Notes under the pieces: model-generated
The model's input: only the letters and a program-made list of their open reading frames with translations
What the model was told of the DNA's origin: nothing
The model's database searches: none
Shown: piece by piece, positions 21,301-32,429 of the stretch
How the letters are laid out: every line of letters starts with the position of its first letter
Position numbering within the stretch: the stretch's first letter is position 1
Assembly (NCBI GenBank): GCA_010279815.1
Contig: QEOQ01000544.1
Location: 434,317-475,302 of the forward strand
DNA from: Brachionus plicatilis
Lineage: Eukaryota; Rotifera; Eurotatoria; Ploima; Brachionidae
Direction of reading: 5' to 3'
Length of the DNA: 40,986 nt
Program-made: the position numbers and the translations under genes

Positions 21301-24300
21301 TATTTCTGTTTAAGGGAATATTGAAGTAAGCAATAAATTTGAGTCTTCAGAAAAAGTGGACTCATTAAACCTGTCCGATTTTTCTAATTCAAGTTCTGCA
21401 AATAATTCACTGTGCCTCAATGATGACCAAAAGCACTGTCTTCTCGACTTAATAGAAGTAAAGTTCAGAAATACACAGTTGTATTCGGCTGAACGATACG
21501 TTCTGAGTCAAAATTCTAGCCCAACATCAGACTTGATTTTTATCACCTTTGGCTTTAAAAACACCGGAACAATTCTCAAAACCGAAAACATCATTCAATT
21601 TCATTTGGAGCGCAATTTGGAAAATGAAATTTCCCACCACTCACCAGATTGGTATGTTTACTCCAAATTTAGCTCAGTCCAATTGAAAATAAATCTGTCC
21701 CAATACAAAATAATCCGCGGTTTACTTGACCAAAACATTGGCGAACCAACCGAACTAGATCCATCATTTGCACTCACCAACTATGCAGACACTGTGACAA
21801 GTGTAAATCAATGGAAAAAAATAAGCCTCATGTTTGACTTGGAGAATGTTTTTATCGAGCTATTAAATGAAGGCGACAAACCATTGGCATCAGCTGTATT
21901 CATCATTTCCTCGTTGATATTCGAGAGTTTCTCAGATGACACCAAACTGGTCGATTTGGTCTCAAACGAAATTCAGATAAAAGACACACGAGAGCCCAGC
22001 TTTGATGTGCTGCTGAAAAAAAATCTCACCAAAAGAGACTCGCAGCGTCTTCAATTGGAAGTGCACTACAAGTCCAAAAAAAGCTCCAACAAATACTCAA
22101 TTTTGTTCAACAATTGCCGCGTCATCACCATAATGGACTGGCTCATGGAAATGAACAATTTTGTCAAAAAGTACGAGAATCAAAGTGTGCACAGCAGCAA
22201 CCAAGTCCAAGTTCCCAATGAAGTCAAAGTAAACTTAATAAACACTGATTTTGTTCTTGCCGAACAAATGTCCGAGCCGCAATCGCAAGCAATCATACTC
22301 CGATTGACAGCTTACTTCGAGTACAGCGAGCTCAAAAGAGACCCGATGGACACTCGTTTGCAGTCGTTTGAGCTGTTCACGTGTCAAATGAACGACATTG
22401 AACAAACTGCCCTGTCCATCATCGAGCCCAGCACCCTGAGCATTGCTCTAAAAAAAAGAAATGAATTCAAGCACATGATTGAAATGAATGCGCAAAAACT
22501 GCGCCTCAGATTTTCCTATTTGGACTTTAAATTGTTTATTAGAGTAATTAAATCAGTTAAAAATCAAATAGAAGTGAGCAATAGAAATGATGGTAACGCC
22601 GACCATCGGCCAGTGGTCAAAAACAAAAGTTCCTCCATTGACCTAAACGATTTAATAGTGTCTATAGACTCGTTTTCAGTGTGCATTATTGACGACTGCA
22701 ATGACATAGACATACCACTGGGCGACATACAATTCAAAAAACTCAAACTAAACCAAATAGTTTCGTCGCCAAGTCACGGATCAGTTGAGTTCGCCCTGAA
22801 CATTGACTATTTCAATCGGTTGCTATCGGATTGGGAGCCGTTGGTGGAACCATGGCTGGCAAAGCTTTTTTGGAAGTCCAAAATAGCCTCCAATGTGCTC
22901 ACATTGACTTCGATGGACGTTCTCAATGTGAACTTGACCAACCCGTTTGTGAACATTTTGACCGAGACTTTGACCAATTGGAAAAAGGACTTTGACACAT
23001 TGGCTGCCAAAAATCACAAAGTATTCTATCCGTTTGTTCTGGTAAACTCGACTGGACAAGCCATTCAATTTATGAAATTGGACGCCGACTCCGAATGGAC
23101 TCAATTGGCGTCCGGGTCGACCATTCAGTTCAATTTTTTCAAAAAAAAAACCTTGTACGGCCAAAAAAGCCACAACAACCAGCTGAGAAATTTGTCCAGG
23201 AACAAAATTCGTCTTAAGCTGGACGATTGGTGCGAGATTCGGCCATTGACTGTGGACAAAGTGGGCACTTACTTCAGGGACATTTACCCCATGTGCGGCT
23301 CGGCACTTACTCGGCTAATATTCGACATTTCGCTGCACCAAAATGCCACCAAATACATTGAAATAAAATCTCCGGTGACTGTCAAAAACAAGCTCGACCG
23401 TGTCCTCGAGTGCCGCATCGAGTGCGGCAAGCTAGAGCCGATCGTGCTCGAACTCGCCAAAGACACAGAAATATCTGTGCCTATCAAATATTTGCCATGC
23501 TGTGTGAGTTTTAGGCCGGCGCGCTCAAATTGTCAATTTAGTTCGAGTCAATTGAATTTGTGGGAGTGTGAGCCGGGCCACGTGGAATATGTGCCGTTGA
23601 CGTGTCGAATGCAAGAGGAAAAATTGTTCCATTTTTTTGCTAGAATAATGCGTCACAAGTTTGAGTCGGATGAGAAGCTTGGCAAAAAATTTGACTTCAT
23701 ACCGGGACATTCGATTGAAATCGAGCCTGCCTTTAGCATACAAAATTTGCTGCCAATCGAGTTGCGCTATTTTTTTGGCGCGTTTTCGGGACGCATCCAA
23801 TCCGACAATGTGCTCAACTTTTACCATGTCGACGTGGCCAAAGCGGTCGAATTAAATTTGGAAATAGACAATTACCACATGAACAAACCGCTTGAAATAA
23901 ACCACAATAGACTGTTGGCAAATTTGGTGCAGAGCAATCAAGTGCCAAATCGAAAGTACACTGTGTTTAGGCGAGTGAATTTTTTTGACGAAAACAACCG
24001 CGGTTTATTTTTAATAGGCCGCATTGAGTTCAGAATAGGCACCAATGGAAAAACTACAGCTGCCAGCGGATCACGTCCCGGCTCTCTAGACCAGACATTT
24101 GTCTATCCAATAACTCTGTACCTTTCGGCAGTGTACTGTTTTTTCAACTTGACCGGACTGCCCTTGATCTTCAGACAGTACAACTGTGCCGAAGCGTCCG
24201 GTCAATCGGACGACCACGAGTCCGTGTGCAGCAGCCAGCCACTGTTGTTCTCGTTCAATGATTGTGACTCGCCGTACGCCTGCTCAATGCGCATTGGCAA

Positions 24301-27300
24301 ATACTGCATTGAGTTCAACAAAGAGCCAGGCCATGTGTTTACTCCAAAGTGGTGCCGAGCGTTTGGTCTAGATTCGGGCTCTAGTTACCGGCCAGTACAC
24401 GTCAACTTGGATGAAACAGATGACCAACACCACAAGCCAGACTGGGTCTACTACATTGGCATAGACATCAAGCCTGGCAAAGATCTGCACAGAGACACCA
24501 CTTATGTTTATTTTAGCACTAGATATTACCTTGTGAATAGGTCCACTCGGGACTTGTTGGTTTCTCAGTACAATTTTGTCAGGCCAGAGCGTGAAAACAT
24601 TCTAAATTGGAAAGCCAACCAAAATTTAAGCGAGTCCAAGCTGAAAAATTCCATTTTGCTGCTCAAAGAATCAATGTCACAGTATCACTGGTCCAGGGCC
24701 GATCTGGACCAATTGTTAAGTCTGAGGCCAAATGATGCATTTGGCTACAATTGGTGCGGTGGCTTTAAAATTGATCAAATCGACGCTTTCTACATCACAT
24801 GTCGCCACTTGAACAAAAATGAATTTGTTTACTTTAAAGTGGAGATTTTTCTTGACGGTGGCACATTCTACATTGTTTTCACGGACAATTTGGACTATCC
24901 ATTTCCGGTTCGAATCGAAAACATGAGCCAAGTGCCTGTTCAAATCTATCAGCCATCTACTCTAGAGGAATCAAATCAAATACTGATCAAACCAAAGCAG
25001 AATTTCAACTACTGCTGGGATGAGCACGTTGGCGAGCACAAATTGGTCATTGGTGTCAAAGGCGGCACCAGCGCTCTCTTTGATCTAAGTCTCAGTGAAG
25101 AGAAAAAATCTCTTTTTTACGAAGACTTTTTCTATGTGGTCTTTGCCAAGCTGGACAGCCAGCAAGCTGAAACAGACGAGTTGAGGTCCGAGCAAGAGCT
25201 GGTGCTTACTTGTTCGGGAAAAAGGGTCTATTTGGACCTGAAGCAAACCTATAACCGGAACCAATTGTGGAGCTTTAGCCAAGAGGGACACTTGGTGCAT
25301 GTGATGAGCTCGCCGCCCAAGGAAATGGGCGCACTGCTCGATCTGGCCACTAGCTATGTACTGGACATAGAAGAAATTGCGCCCAGGCCCCAGAGCTTCA
25401 TGTCGCTGTCTCTAAGCCGTCCCGACCCTCGTCGCCGAAACACCCAGTGCTGGCTCTTTGAGCCGAACGGCAAACTGTGCTGCAATGTCAAGAACATGTG
25501 CTTGCAAGTGATCGGCGATCTGAAGCACAAAGCCGAGGTTGTGCTCGGACCTGGCGCCAAAATGAGCTATCAAGTGGTCAAAGAGCAGCTAAGACCCGGC
25601 TCTGGTCAGGTGTCGGTGTCAATGAGCACCGACGGACCTTGCCGATTGATCCGAATTTCAAATGTAAAAGACAAATCTTATCTTGCCATCAATTGGGAAA
25701 AGTTGGACGAGAGCAGAGCGATGCAAAAGTCCTTTGAGCTGTATGTTAATCTGAGCGGCGGAATTGGCTTGTCGGTAATCAATTGGAAGCAACAGCAATA
25801 CGAAGAGCTTTTGTACGCCTATTTCAAATCGATTGAGCTTTCGTTCGATCAGAGTCAAAGTGAACAAAAGTTTATTTTAGGAATACAAAGCATTCAGGTA
25901 TGCAATCAATTGGTGGATGCAAGCAGACAAAACTTGGCCTATTCTATCCAAACTGGCGCCAAGCATGATTTAGCCCTGAAGATTGACTTTTTGCGCAAGT
26001 TGCGTCCCGATCATTCGCCAATTTTCATCCAACATTTGATCGTCAACCTACTCGACCTGAATGTTCATTTGGAAGAAAAACTTTTGTGGAAGTTGATCCA
26101 ATTTTTGCACGCCACAAAACAACTACCAGAGCGAGCACAAAATGTGTCCATTGAGTCGAACAGCTCCTATTATCGCAACCAAATAGGCAAATTGTGGCGC
26201 GATTCCCAAACGCCCAGATTCTCATTTGCCAAACTGCACATATCCGAGACACGCATGAGCCTTAGCGTGTACAAAACAGCCAAATTGAGCGCTGACCTGC
26301 AAACCATTAAGTCCGATCTTGGCATTCCGCTGGTTCAGTTTGAAAATGCGGCAATTGTTTGCAAACCATTCATGATCATTAATGAACACGACACTGCTAG
26401 TTGTCTCATTAAGTTAATGAGCAAACACTATGGCCAGGAGTTGCGCTCACATGCCATCAGAATTCTTGGCTCAGTTGACTTTTTGGGCAATCCCATTGGG
26501 CTGGTTGTTGATTTTAAAGAAAGTCTTACCAATGTGATATCTAATGGTCACGTGCCAGATTTTGTCTTTTCCATAACTCATGGCGTGGCCAATTCGGTAT
26601 CGAAATTTTCTGGCTCGCTGTCCGATGAGCTAAATGGCTTGACTATGGACGAAAATTATCAGCAAGTTCGCGAACAAATTAGAACTTTGTATAGCAATGG
26701 ATCGATGGATCATTTTGTCGGCGGAGCGTTGGGCTTCGCGGCAGGAGTATTTGGGGGAATGATTTCTTTGGGCACTCAAACGTACCAGGGTTTTAGCAAA
26801 GACGGAATTGGTGGAGCTGTTACGGGTTTGATGCGGGGCGCAGTTGGAACAGTGTCAAAGCCGGTAGTGGGCGTGCTTGACTTTGCCACTGGCATAGCGT
26901 CTGCTATTAAGGAAACGTCCAAGACCGGGAGCAAAATGGAGCTTCCTAAAATTAGAGAAAGTCGGTGTTGTTCCACGTCAGGGGGATTGCTCACGCTTTT
27001 TTCTCGTTTTGATGCAAATGGTCAAAAGATTCTCTACCAAGTTAACGATTTGGACTTGTCCGAGAAGTTTATTGCCATGGAACAAATTAGATCAAGTGAC
27101 AAAACCGAGCAAAATATTGTGAGGGTTATTTTGTGTTAACTCCTGTTCAAAAAAGAATGTTCAAAATTTTGACAAGTAAAAAATGTATGTTCCTATTGAC
27201 CGAATTTAAGCAAATTTTGTACAAAAATTTTATAGAATTAGACTTGTCTCATGATTTAATAATAGAAAAAGGCCAGCTAGAACACCTTTAGCTGAAAATT

Positions 27301-30266
27301 AAAACTTTCCTCTAATTTTTATCAAGAAAATATCAGACTTGTTTTTAAGTCACAAGTTAAAGTCTAAGTCACAAAATTTTAATTTAAGTGATGACTTAAA
27401 TTAAATTATTTTTTCTTAAGTCGAAGTCAACGACTTAAATTTTATTTTTTTTTTTCTTAAGTCAAGTAAATGGATTAAATTTTTTTATAAAAAGTCCGAA
27501 CAACATGAATTTTTTGCCATTCCAGGTAGTTATTCTGATGGCCTAGTTTAAGTCAAAGCACTAAAATTAAAATTTTGACTTTAAAAAAAAATTAAAAATT
27601 TTAAGTCATTGACTTGACTTGACTTATGACTTGTAGCTTATAAACAACTCTGGAAAATATATTTGTTTAAAACCCTATTTTAAAGGGCGATTAAAAACGA
27701 TTAAAATGAGCTCTTAATCATTTTTTTATGTCTCATCGCTCTTTGGTTTTAAGCGCGGCTTTTATTGCTAATAATTAAAAAAATAAAGCTGCGCTGTAAA
27801 ATAAAATTATTAAGGACAATGATCATAATTTTTATAAAAAAAATAATTTAAAATTCATTTTTTTAATTTTTAATTTTTTCTATTTTTTCTAATTTTAGTC
27901 CTAGCGTCTAAACCAAAATCCTAAGTTTAGATTTATCATTGTCCTTAATAATAAATGCTGCATAAAAATTCAAATTTTATTTTACAGCGCAACTTTATTT
28001 TTTAATTCTTAGCAATAAAAGCCGCACTTAAAACCAAAGAGACCGGATAAATGCACGGGTTACTCATTAGGGTTTGGTTAACATGGAAGAGATGGTACGG
28101 GATGCATGCACTTAAAATCAATTTTGGGTTTAACTGCATGAAATACCGCGCAAGGGTATACGGTAATTAAATGTGAACAAATTTAAAAATTATTAAAAAT
28201 AGTTTCAGCTTTTATGAAATTTAATTGAAAATGGAAATTTAATTATGTTTTAAATCCGAATGTAAATAAACCCGGATGTATTTTTTAACAAAAGTTAACT
28301 TATTCCTTTTTTAAGACATGTCATGTGAATTGAACATTGCTCTTTATAAAATCAGTGTTCATTTTTTACTGACATGTCATTATTTCATTCAGTGACAAGT
28401 CACTAAATTCGGATAATTACGCTATTTACTTTTCCTCATATCTGCCGAAAGGAAAGTCTAATCTCAGTTTTAAATATGTTTTTAATTGATTTTTTAATGA
28501 GCCCTGCGTTTATGTTTAAAAAAACCTAAAGATTGTGTGTACTCACTTCGTAATAGATTATGCCCTAAAAACGTACTAAACTAAATTAAGTAAGTAAACC
28601 AATTAATTAAAAGTAATATTTTAAAAAATTTATAATACATTATGGTTTAACTTGTTTTCATTTTCTACTTTTCTTACTATACAACTAAAGCTTTTCACAG
28701 CTTCTTATATCTTATTTTTTGGACCCTTCTATACGGGAAATTCTATTTATTCGTTAAATTCGTCTCATTTGGGATATCTTTTGTTACTCTTCTTTTTCAC
28801 AATGGTATTATATTGATAAATTTGCGAGTATCTAGATCTGGTGAATTTGCAAACCATTTTTTGAAAAATATGAATAATCCTAATTTAAAAAAAAATAGTA
28901 CACAAATTAATTAAAGAATAAATATAATTTAATTTACCGCTTCTTTACAAACACAAAAACACAAAAAATTGAAATTTAGTTTTATCTCAACAAATTTTTT
29001 AGCTTTTTTTTATTTGTTTTTTCATTATTATGAATACAAAAAAAAGTAAGAGACTTTAAAAAATGTTTATGCATTTATTTTAAAAAAAGAAATCAAATCT
29101 TAGTAACAATTTAATTACCGTATTTCCTCAAATAAAAGAAATTTATTCATATTTTTTCTTCTATTAGAAACAAAAAAATGCATGTCTTACATGAAAAAAG
29201 ACTGATAAATTTTCTTTTTATTCGAGACACATTTTTTTGAAAAAAAACACTCAAATAAAGGCAAATTGTTGACTCAAATACTAGCAAATTTCTTCTATTT
29301 TTGGTTACTTCTATTCGATGAAATATGGTAGTTTTAAATCTTGAAATATTCGAGTCTTTTTTTGATTAAAAGATTGGCTCAAGTCCCAGTCTTACTGTTT
29401 TTATAATCAAAGACTCGTCAAATCCCAGTCTTTAAAGTGGTTTCGAAATGACTGCGTCTTTGAGTCTTAATGGGGATTTAAATGAGACTTAAGTCCAAGA
29501 CTCGAGTCCCTATTTTTGATTCCCGAACTCTGAACTCAAGTAACTTTTGAACGATAAGACATAGAAAAATGATTGTGAGCTCATTTTAATCTTCTTTTAT
29601 TGTCCTTAAAATAGGGCATTAAACATAGAACATATATATATACAGTACAATTTAAAACTAACAAAAAACATTTCTTTTCCTCGACTCTTCCTTTCCCCAC
29701 TGGAATAGTTGAAGAAGAGTCGAGGAAGAGTAACGAAATGTGTACAAGTTAGTTTTAATTTGTACTGAATATAGGTGTTCTAGCTGGCGTTTTTCTTTTA
29801 TAAAATCATGAGACAACTAGATTTTTTAATTTTCTTAATTTTTTAAGTCTATTAAATATTTGTACAAAATTTGGTTAGATTCGGTCAATAGGAACATACT
29901 TTATTTGTCAAAATTTTGGACATTCACTTTTGAACACCCGTTATTTTCTCTATTTTTTTTTATTGTTTTTTTGAGTAGATTTTGGTTACAGACAAGAGAA
30001 TTTTGTTTGTTAGAGATATTGAGTCAAATATCCAAGTGTTGTATGAGTATAAATATGAACAGCTAAAAGGAAATAGGGGTACGAGTGTATCCGAGACAAA
30101 AAATTATGCAAATGTGATACTGCATCTTGAAGGTGACAAGCAATTTAAAATTCCGAGTCAAAATTTAGACATGGCCATTGCTTTGGAGAGCAAAATTCGA
30201 TTGGCAAAAGAGAATTTTGACGAAAAACTATACATATTACACAATTATAAAGAAGAAGAAAATTAG
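12304..30266 (+). CDS. VPS13D: VPS13D-like bridge-type lipid transfer protein
   Basis: Four exons, 12304-16224, 17843-19259, 21315-27118 and 29979-30266, join in phase to 11430 nt, a predicted 3809 residues. The start MLEGLAAWVLKTYIGKYI opens the Chorein_N domain (about residues 1-115) and resembles VPS13D, not VPS13A/C. A very acidic stretch with E-F-V-T at 644-647 could be a phospho-FFAT motif for VAP binding. The middle holds the extended chorein groove and the VPS13 adaptor-binding region. A ricin-type lectin segment, about 3065-3230, has NQLWSFSQEGHL and QCWLFEPNGKL; this lectin is a VPS13D feature. The C-terminal VPS13/ATG2-like segment GGALGFAAGVFGG (about 3580) and a PH-like end (ILVTDKRILFV) follow. 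VPS13D moves lipids at ER-mitochondria and peroxisome contacts. The protein is shorter than vertebrate VPS13D, and I see no UBA domain. The last intron, of 2860 bases, begins GTGAGG. Confidence 0.93.
16225..17842 (+). other. VPS13D intron 1
   Basis: The donor is GTAATT and the acceptor TCAAAG, phase 0. It holds the palindrome at 16948-17317. On either side of that palindrome is a diverged direct repeat of about 60 bases, 16871-16930 and 17420-17475, both starting GATTGTT and running through AAATATTTTA to TTTAATCCAT. Nothing else is recognised. Confidence 0.75.
16948..17317. mobile_element. Large palindrome, probable MITE, in VPS13D intron 1
   Basis: The left arm from AGGTATTGTGAAATTCAAAT and the reverse complement of the right arm (AGGTATTGTGAAATTCATAT) match with few changes over about 135 bases, including GAACAAAAATTCTTCC, TTTTGATGAATTAAAATTAA and AGTGTAAAATACTT. 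A spacer of about 100 bases separates the arms. There is no transposase and no clear target duplication; TTTA/TAAA flanks are too simple to decide. It is distinct in sequence from the other MITEs of the window. Confidence 0.75.
19260..21314 (+). other. VPS13D intron 2
   Basis: Donor GTAATC after codon position 1, acceptor TTTAAG, giving L-G-N at the junction. The first 1500 bases are AT-rich and hold nothing I recognise except a GC-richer patch near 20480-20520 (GACCCTGAGGACCCCCATG). The hAT MITE lies at 20779-21262, only 52 bases before the acceptor. Confidence 0.75.
20779..21262. mobile_element. hAT MITE, family A copy 1 (AAGTC-rich ends)
   Basis: A 484-bp element flanked by the exact 8-base direct repeat TAGCAAAT at 20771-20778 and 21263-21270. 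The left end is CAGAGTTGTATAAAAGTCAC and the right end, read inwards, CATGCTTGTATAAAAGTCAG. The ends continue into several AAGTC-rich subterminal repeats. No coding sequence remains. The 8-base duplication and the CAGAG-type end place it in the hAT superfamily. A second copy of the same family is in intron 3. Confidence 0.9.
27141..27290. repeat. Left arm of an intron-spanning inverted duplication
   Basis: The reverse complement of this segment recurs at 29776-29952 with blocks such as GGTGTTCTAGCTGGC, AAATCATGAGACAA, TTCGGTCAATAGGAACATAC and TTGTCAAAATTTTG in the same order. The arm begins 22 bases inside the intron donor, and its partner ends 26 bases before the acceptor. Confidence 0.88.
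27334..27652. mobile_element. hAT MITE, family A copy 2
   Basis: A 319-bp element between exact 8-base repeats GAAAATAT at 27326-27333 and 27653-27660. The left end is CAGACTTGTTTTTAAGTCAC and the right end, read inwards, CAGAGTTGTTTATAAGCTAC. Several AAGTC/GACTT subterminal repeats are shared with the element at 20779. It is non-coding. Two copies of one family with intact duplications in one gene indicate a recently active non-autonomous hAT group. Confidence 0.9.
27739..28041. mobile_element. Palindromic element in VPS13D intron 3
   Basis: The arms start CTCTTTGGTTTTAAGCGCGG and, from the right, CTCTTTGGTTTTAAGTGCGG. They continue through CTTTTATTGCTAA, TGCGCTGTAAAATAAAATT and TTATTAAGGACAATGAT, with an extra block of about 30 bases in the right arm. 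No transposase is present. The target duplication is not resolved, because flanking sequences are only loosely similar. Confidence 0.75.
28042..29117. other. Intron 3 interior, little recognisable
   Basis: No exon or RNA gene seen. Apart from the decayed MITE-like piece at 28318-28437, the stretch holds only AT-rich sequence and one moderately GC-rich patch near 28085-28165. Confidence 0.45.
28318..28437. mobile_element. Decayed relative of the MITE at 1354
   Basis: Read as reverse complement, the right part gives TAGCGTAATTATCCGAATTT, then TGACATGTCAGTAAAAAATG and AACACTGATTTT. These follow the order of the end, ACATGTCACTAA and GAACACTGATTTT blocks of the element at 1354-1639. The left end is too diverged to define and no target duplication is clear. 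Confidence 0.5.
29118..29328. mobile_element. Short TA-flanked MITE with CCRTATTTC ends
   Basis: A 211-bp element. The left end is CCGTATTTCCTCAAATAAAA; the right end read inwards is CCATATTTCATCGAATAGAA. Both are flanked by TA (29116-29117 and 29329-29330). The interior has further inverted similarity around TTGACTCAAATA / CACTCAAATAAAGG. It is non-autonomous. The TA target suggests the Tc1/mariner or a related group. Confidence 0.65.
29643..29767. repeat. 125-bp hairpin beside the right inverted arm
   Basis: CAGTACAATTTAAAACTAAC at the left pairs with GTTAGTTTTAATTTGTACTG at the right with one mismatch. An inner stem CTCGACTCTTC / GAAGAGTCGAG closes a loop of about 25 bases. It may be another small MITE or a structured RNA element within the intron. 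Confidence 0.65.
29776..29952. repeat. Right arm of the intron-spanning inverted duplication
   Basis: Inverted copy of 27141-27290, with a 30-base extra AT block in the middle. The part matching the VPS13D exon-intron border is lost just after GAACA. The last bases before the acceptor at 29978 are not part of the repeat. Confidence 0.88.
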
Positions 30267-30729
30267 GTGAATGACTAAATTTTATTTATTTTAAGTCCAG
30301 AAATTTGTTGAATTTTTTGTTGCTAATTTTTTCGTTCTTAACGATAATTTTTTTTTAGTAATTTTCAAAATTTTTGGAGTAAAATTTAAAAAAATTTATT
30401 TATTTTATTTTTTAAATTTTATCAGAAATATTCAATACAAAGTAGACTTTGTTTATTTTAATGCCACTAGATAATTTAAAAAAAATTTATTAATGTAAAA
30501 ATCAAATGTTGATCAAAATAAATTGTTCTTTAGGTTTTTTTTTAGTAAGAAAAATAACTTTGAATCAACCAAAATTCATTTTATTATAAATTGGATAAAA
30601 AAATGCATAAAGATTAAGCCACATGTAAAGATGCTTCATAAAGATTTCTATAAAACGTTTAGTAATAATCACATAATTTTTTCGAACAATTTAACTTTTG
30701 CTTAAATAACAGCTAAAATTTTAAAAATT
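30267..30729. other. Intergenic region between VPS13D and the secreted family
   Basis: AT-rich, with no supported gene. It must hold the VPS13D 3' UTR and the promoter of the first secreted-family gene, including a TATA-like motif at 30649-30656. Confidence 0.45.
30649..30656 (+). promoter_or_regulatory. TATA-like box of secreted gene 1
   Basis: TATAAAAC 74 bases before the start codon at 30730. Such motifs arise easily in AT-rich DNA. The comparable position of the box before gene 3 gives it some weight. Confidence 0.35.
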
Positions 30730-32217
30730 ATGAATTTTATTTTTGCGACCATTTTGTGCCTGGCACTTTTTGTTAAAAATGTCCATTGCCAAGCTTTAGC
30801 AGATTCTAAATCAAATTACATTAATTTTTACAAAGAAATGTTGTATCCTGCTTTTCGAAGACATCGGGGCAGAATCAGACCTAATCACGGAAACAGAGGA
30901 TCGCCAATAAACAAAATAAGAGGCTCACGAAGCACTGAAAAAAAATGTAATGCATTATAAATTTTATGTAAAAAAATATTGAAATTGATTTCTCTTTCTG
31001 AAATTGTTCCTGAAAATAAGTTATGGTTAAATTTTTTTCAGTTGATAGAAATATTAGAATGCATTGAACGAATTCAAACAATAAGCATATCAATTTCGAA
31101 AATGAAAAAAACCACTCTATTTTAATGTGCTACTTTTTATTTTATATATTTCTAAATTAAGTTAATTAGGCAAGAAATTTTTATAATTAAAAATTAATAT
31201 TTCTATTTGTTCGTGCAGATTCAAAGTTGAAAAATATAAATTTTTATAAAGAAATACTATATATAGCAATCAGAGATATTTTTTCAATCTTTTTGGTAAA
31301 TCTTATAAAGAAATTCGACAATTCGATATGCTACTAAAGAGTAATTTAACTTCAAACTTTTTATTTTTTTATTTGTTCATTTGTATTGAGCTAAAGCTTC
31401 TTCAAAATATTAAAAAAATAACAAATAAAAAGAGTGAGGTGTTAGATAAAACTTGATTTGACATGCGCTTAATTTTTTTCAACCAGTTTGACAATCAGTG
31501 GTACCGAATAACTCAGTCTTCTCTGACTTAATTTAAAAAATCGATCCCTGGTAATTCATGATGTTTTTTAGGAAAATATATGACTAATGTATTTTGAATT
31601 GTTTGTATTCTTTAGATGCTATTTTCTGAAGATTTTTTATAGTCAAGGGAAAGAAAAGTCTTAAATTGCTTCAAATAAAGATTAATATAAGTTCCCTAAG
31701 TGAATTTTTTTATAGACCCCATTTTTTTCAGACAATATCTTAATTAAATTAGCCTTATATTGCAATTTTTTTTAATTGCATATACCATTTTATTAAAATT
31801 CAATTTTAAATAGTTTTTCTTTATAAAGCCAGTGATTCAGACAATGCAGAATGTGTTTATTACATAAATTCATTGATATGTTCTGGCTTCAATTCTAAAA
31901 GTTCAAAGATTAGTTTTCAATGTGACGCTGATATTGATTCTCAACTTGGATCAAAAATTCTAGTCGGAAATATAAAAATTAATCCAAAAGATTACTCAAA
32001 AGTAAAATTAAATTTGTTTAGTTCTAATCAAATGGGGACAAAGAATTCAAATCATTCTATACAGTATAAATTTAGTGATTCAAATGGTCAAGGCATCAGA
32101 ATTCGTGATAAAAAATGTTGGGCAAAAGTTATTGATTTTTTTATTGATGTAACTTTTACAAAAATTTTTAATTTTTTGGAACCATTTGACTATTTAGCTT
32201 CTATTTTATTTATTTGA
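30730..32217 (+). CDS. Secreted four-Cys family protein 1 (divergent member)
   Basis: Two exons, 30730-30946 and 31829-32217, join in phase to about 201 residues. The donor is GTAATG and the acceptor ATAAAG. A signal peptide of about 20 residues (FIFATILCLALFVKNVHC) precedes a basic stretch RRHRGRIRPNH and the Cys domain: C-V-Y, I-C-S-G-F-N, F-Q-C-D and K-K-C-W in the family's order. It is the most diverged member: it lacks the LSLFL ending and has a different C-terminal tail. The second exon alone lacks a signal peptide, and the first alone would stop four codons past the donor, which supports joining them. Function unknown; by inference a secreted protein with two disulfides. A decayed copy of part of exon 1 lies in its intron. 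Confidence 0.7.
31219..31270 (+). pseudogene. Relic of exon 1 inside the intron of secreted gene 1
   Basis: The sequence after CAG, ATTCAAAGTTGAAAAATATA and TTTTTATAAAGAAATACTAT, follows exon 1 at 30803-30852 (encoding SNYINFYKEMLYPA) with substitutions; it would read INFYKEILY. No signal-peptide part is left and stops follow. It indicates an old partial tandem duplication inside the locus. Confidence 0.65.
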
Positions 32218-32429
32218 AATAAATTGAAAATGTTGAATTTTTAAAGATTTAATTTAATCTTGTCGATTTAATCAGAATTTGAATTAAAGACTTAGTATAT
32301 TTTACTTTGCTTAATTATTTTTAAAAAAAAGTTGAGAAAAAATTACATACACGTGATTAAAATTTAAAAATTTAAAAGAGATGTTTAGATCTTAATCTAT
32401 GATCTTTCTAAGAACCAAATATAAAAAAA

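Larger units (their letters stand above)
27119..29978 (+). other. VPS13D intron 3, packed with elements
   Basis: Donor GTGAGG at 27119, acceptor GAGTAG ending at 29978, phase 0, giving E-Q-N-I-I-L-V-T-D at the junction. At 2860 bases it is the longest intron here. It holds a hAT MITE, a palindrome, a decayed MITE relative, a TA-flanked MITE, a hairpin and a pair of inverted arms next to the splice sites. Reading on past the donor gives a stop at 27137-27139, so unspliced transcripts would lose the PH-like end. Confidence 0.75.

Noticed and set aside
22564..26994. Many minus-strand frames opposite VPS13D exon 3
   Set aside because: They are antisense shadows of a long GC-richer coding exon. 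None has a domain.
29860..30066. Frame overlapping the last VPS13D exon
   Set aside because: It is out of phase with the exon and covers the right inverted arm. The exon frame continues VPS13D with a good splice site.
30523..30705. 60-codon frame upstream of secreted gene 1
   Set aside because: AT-driven composition, no signal peptide, no domain. It overlaps the likely promoter.
31873..32217. Separate gene for the second half of secreted protein 1
   Set aside because: The frame continues upstream to a good acceptor at 31828 and supplies the Cys domain that the signal-peptide exon lacks; phases agree.
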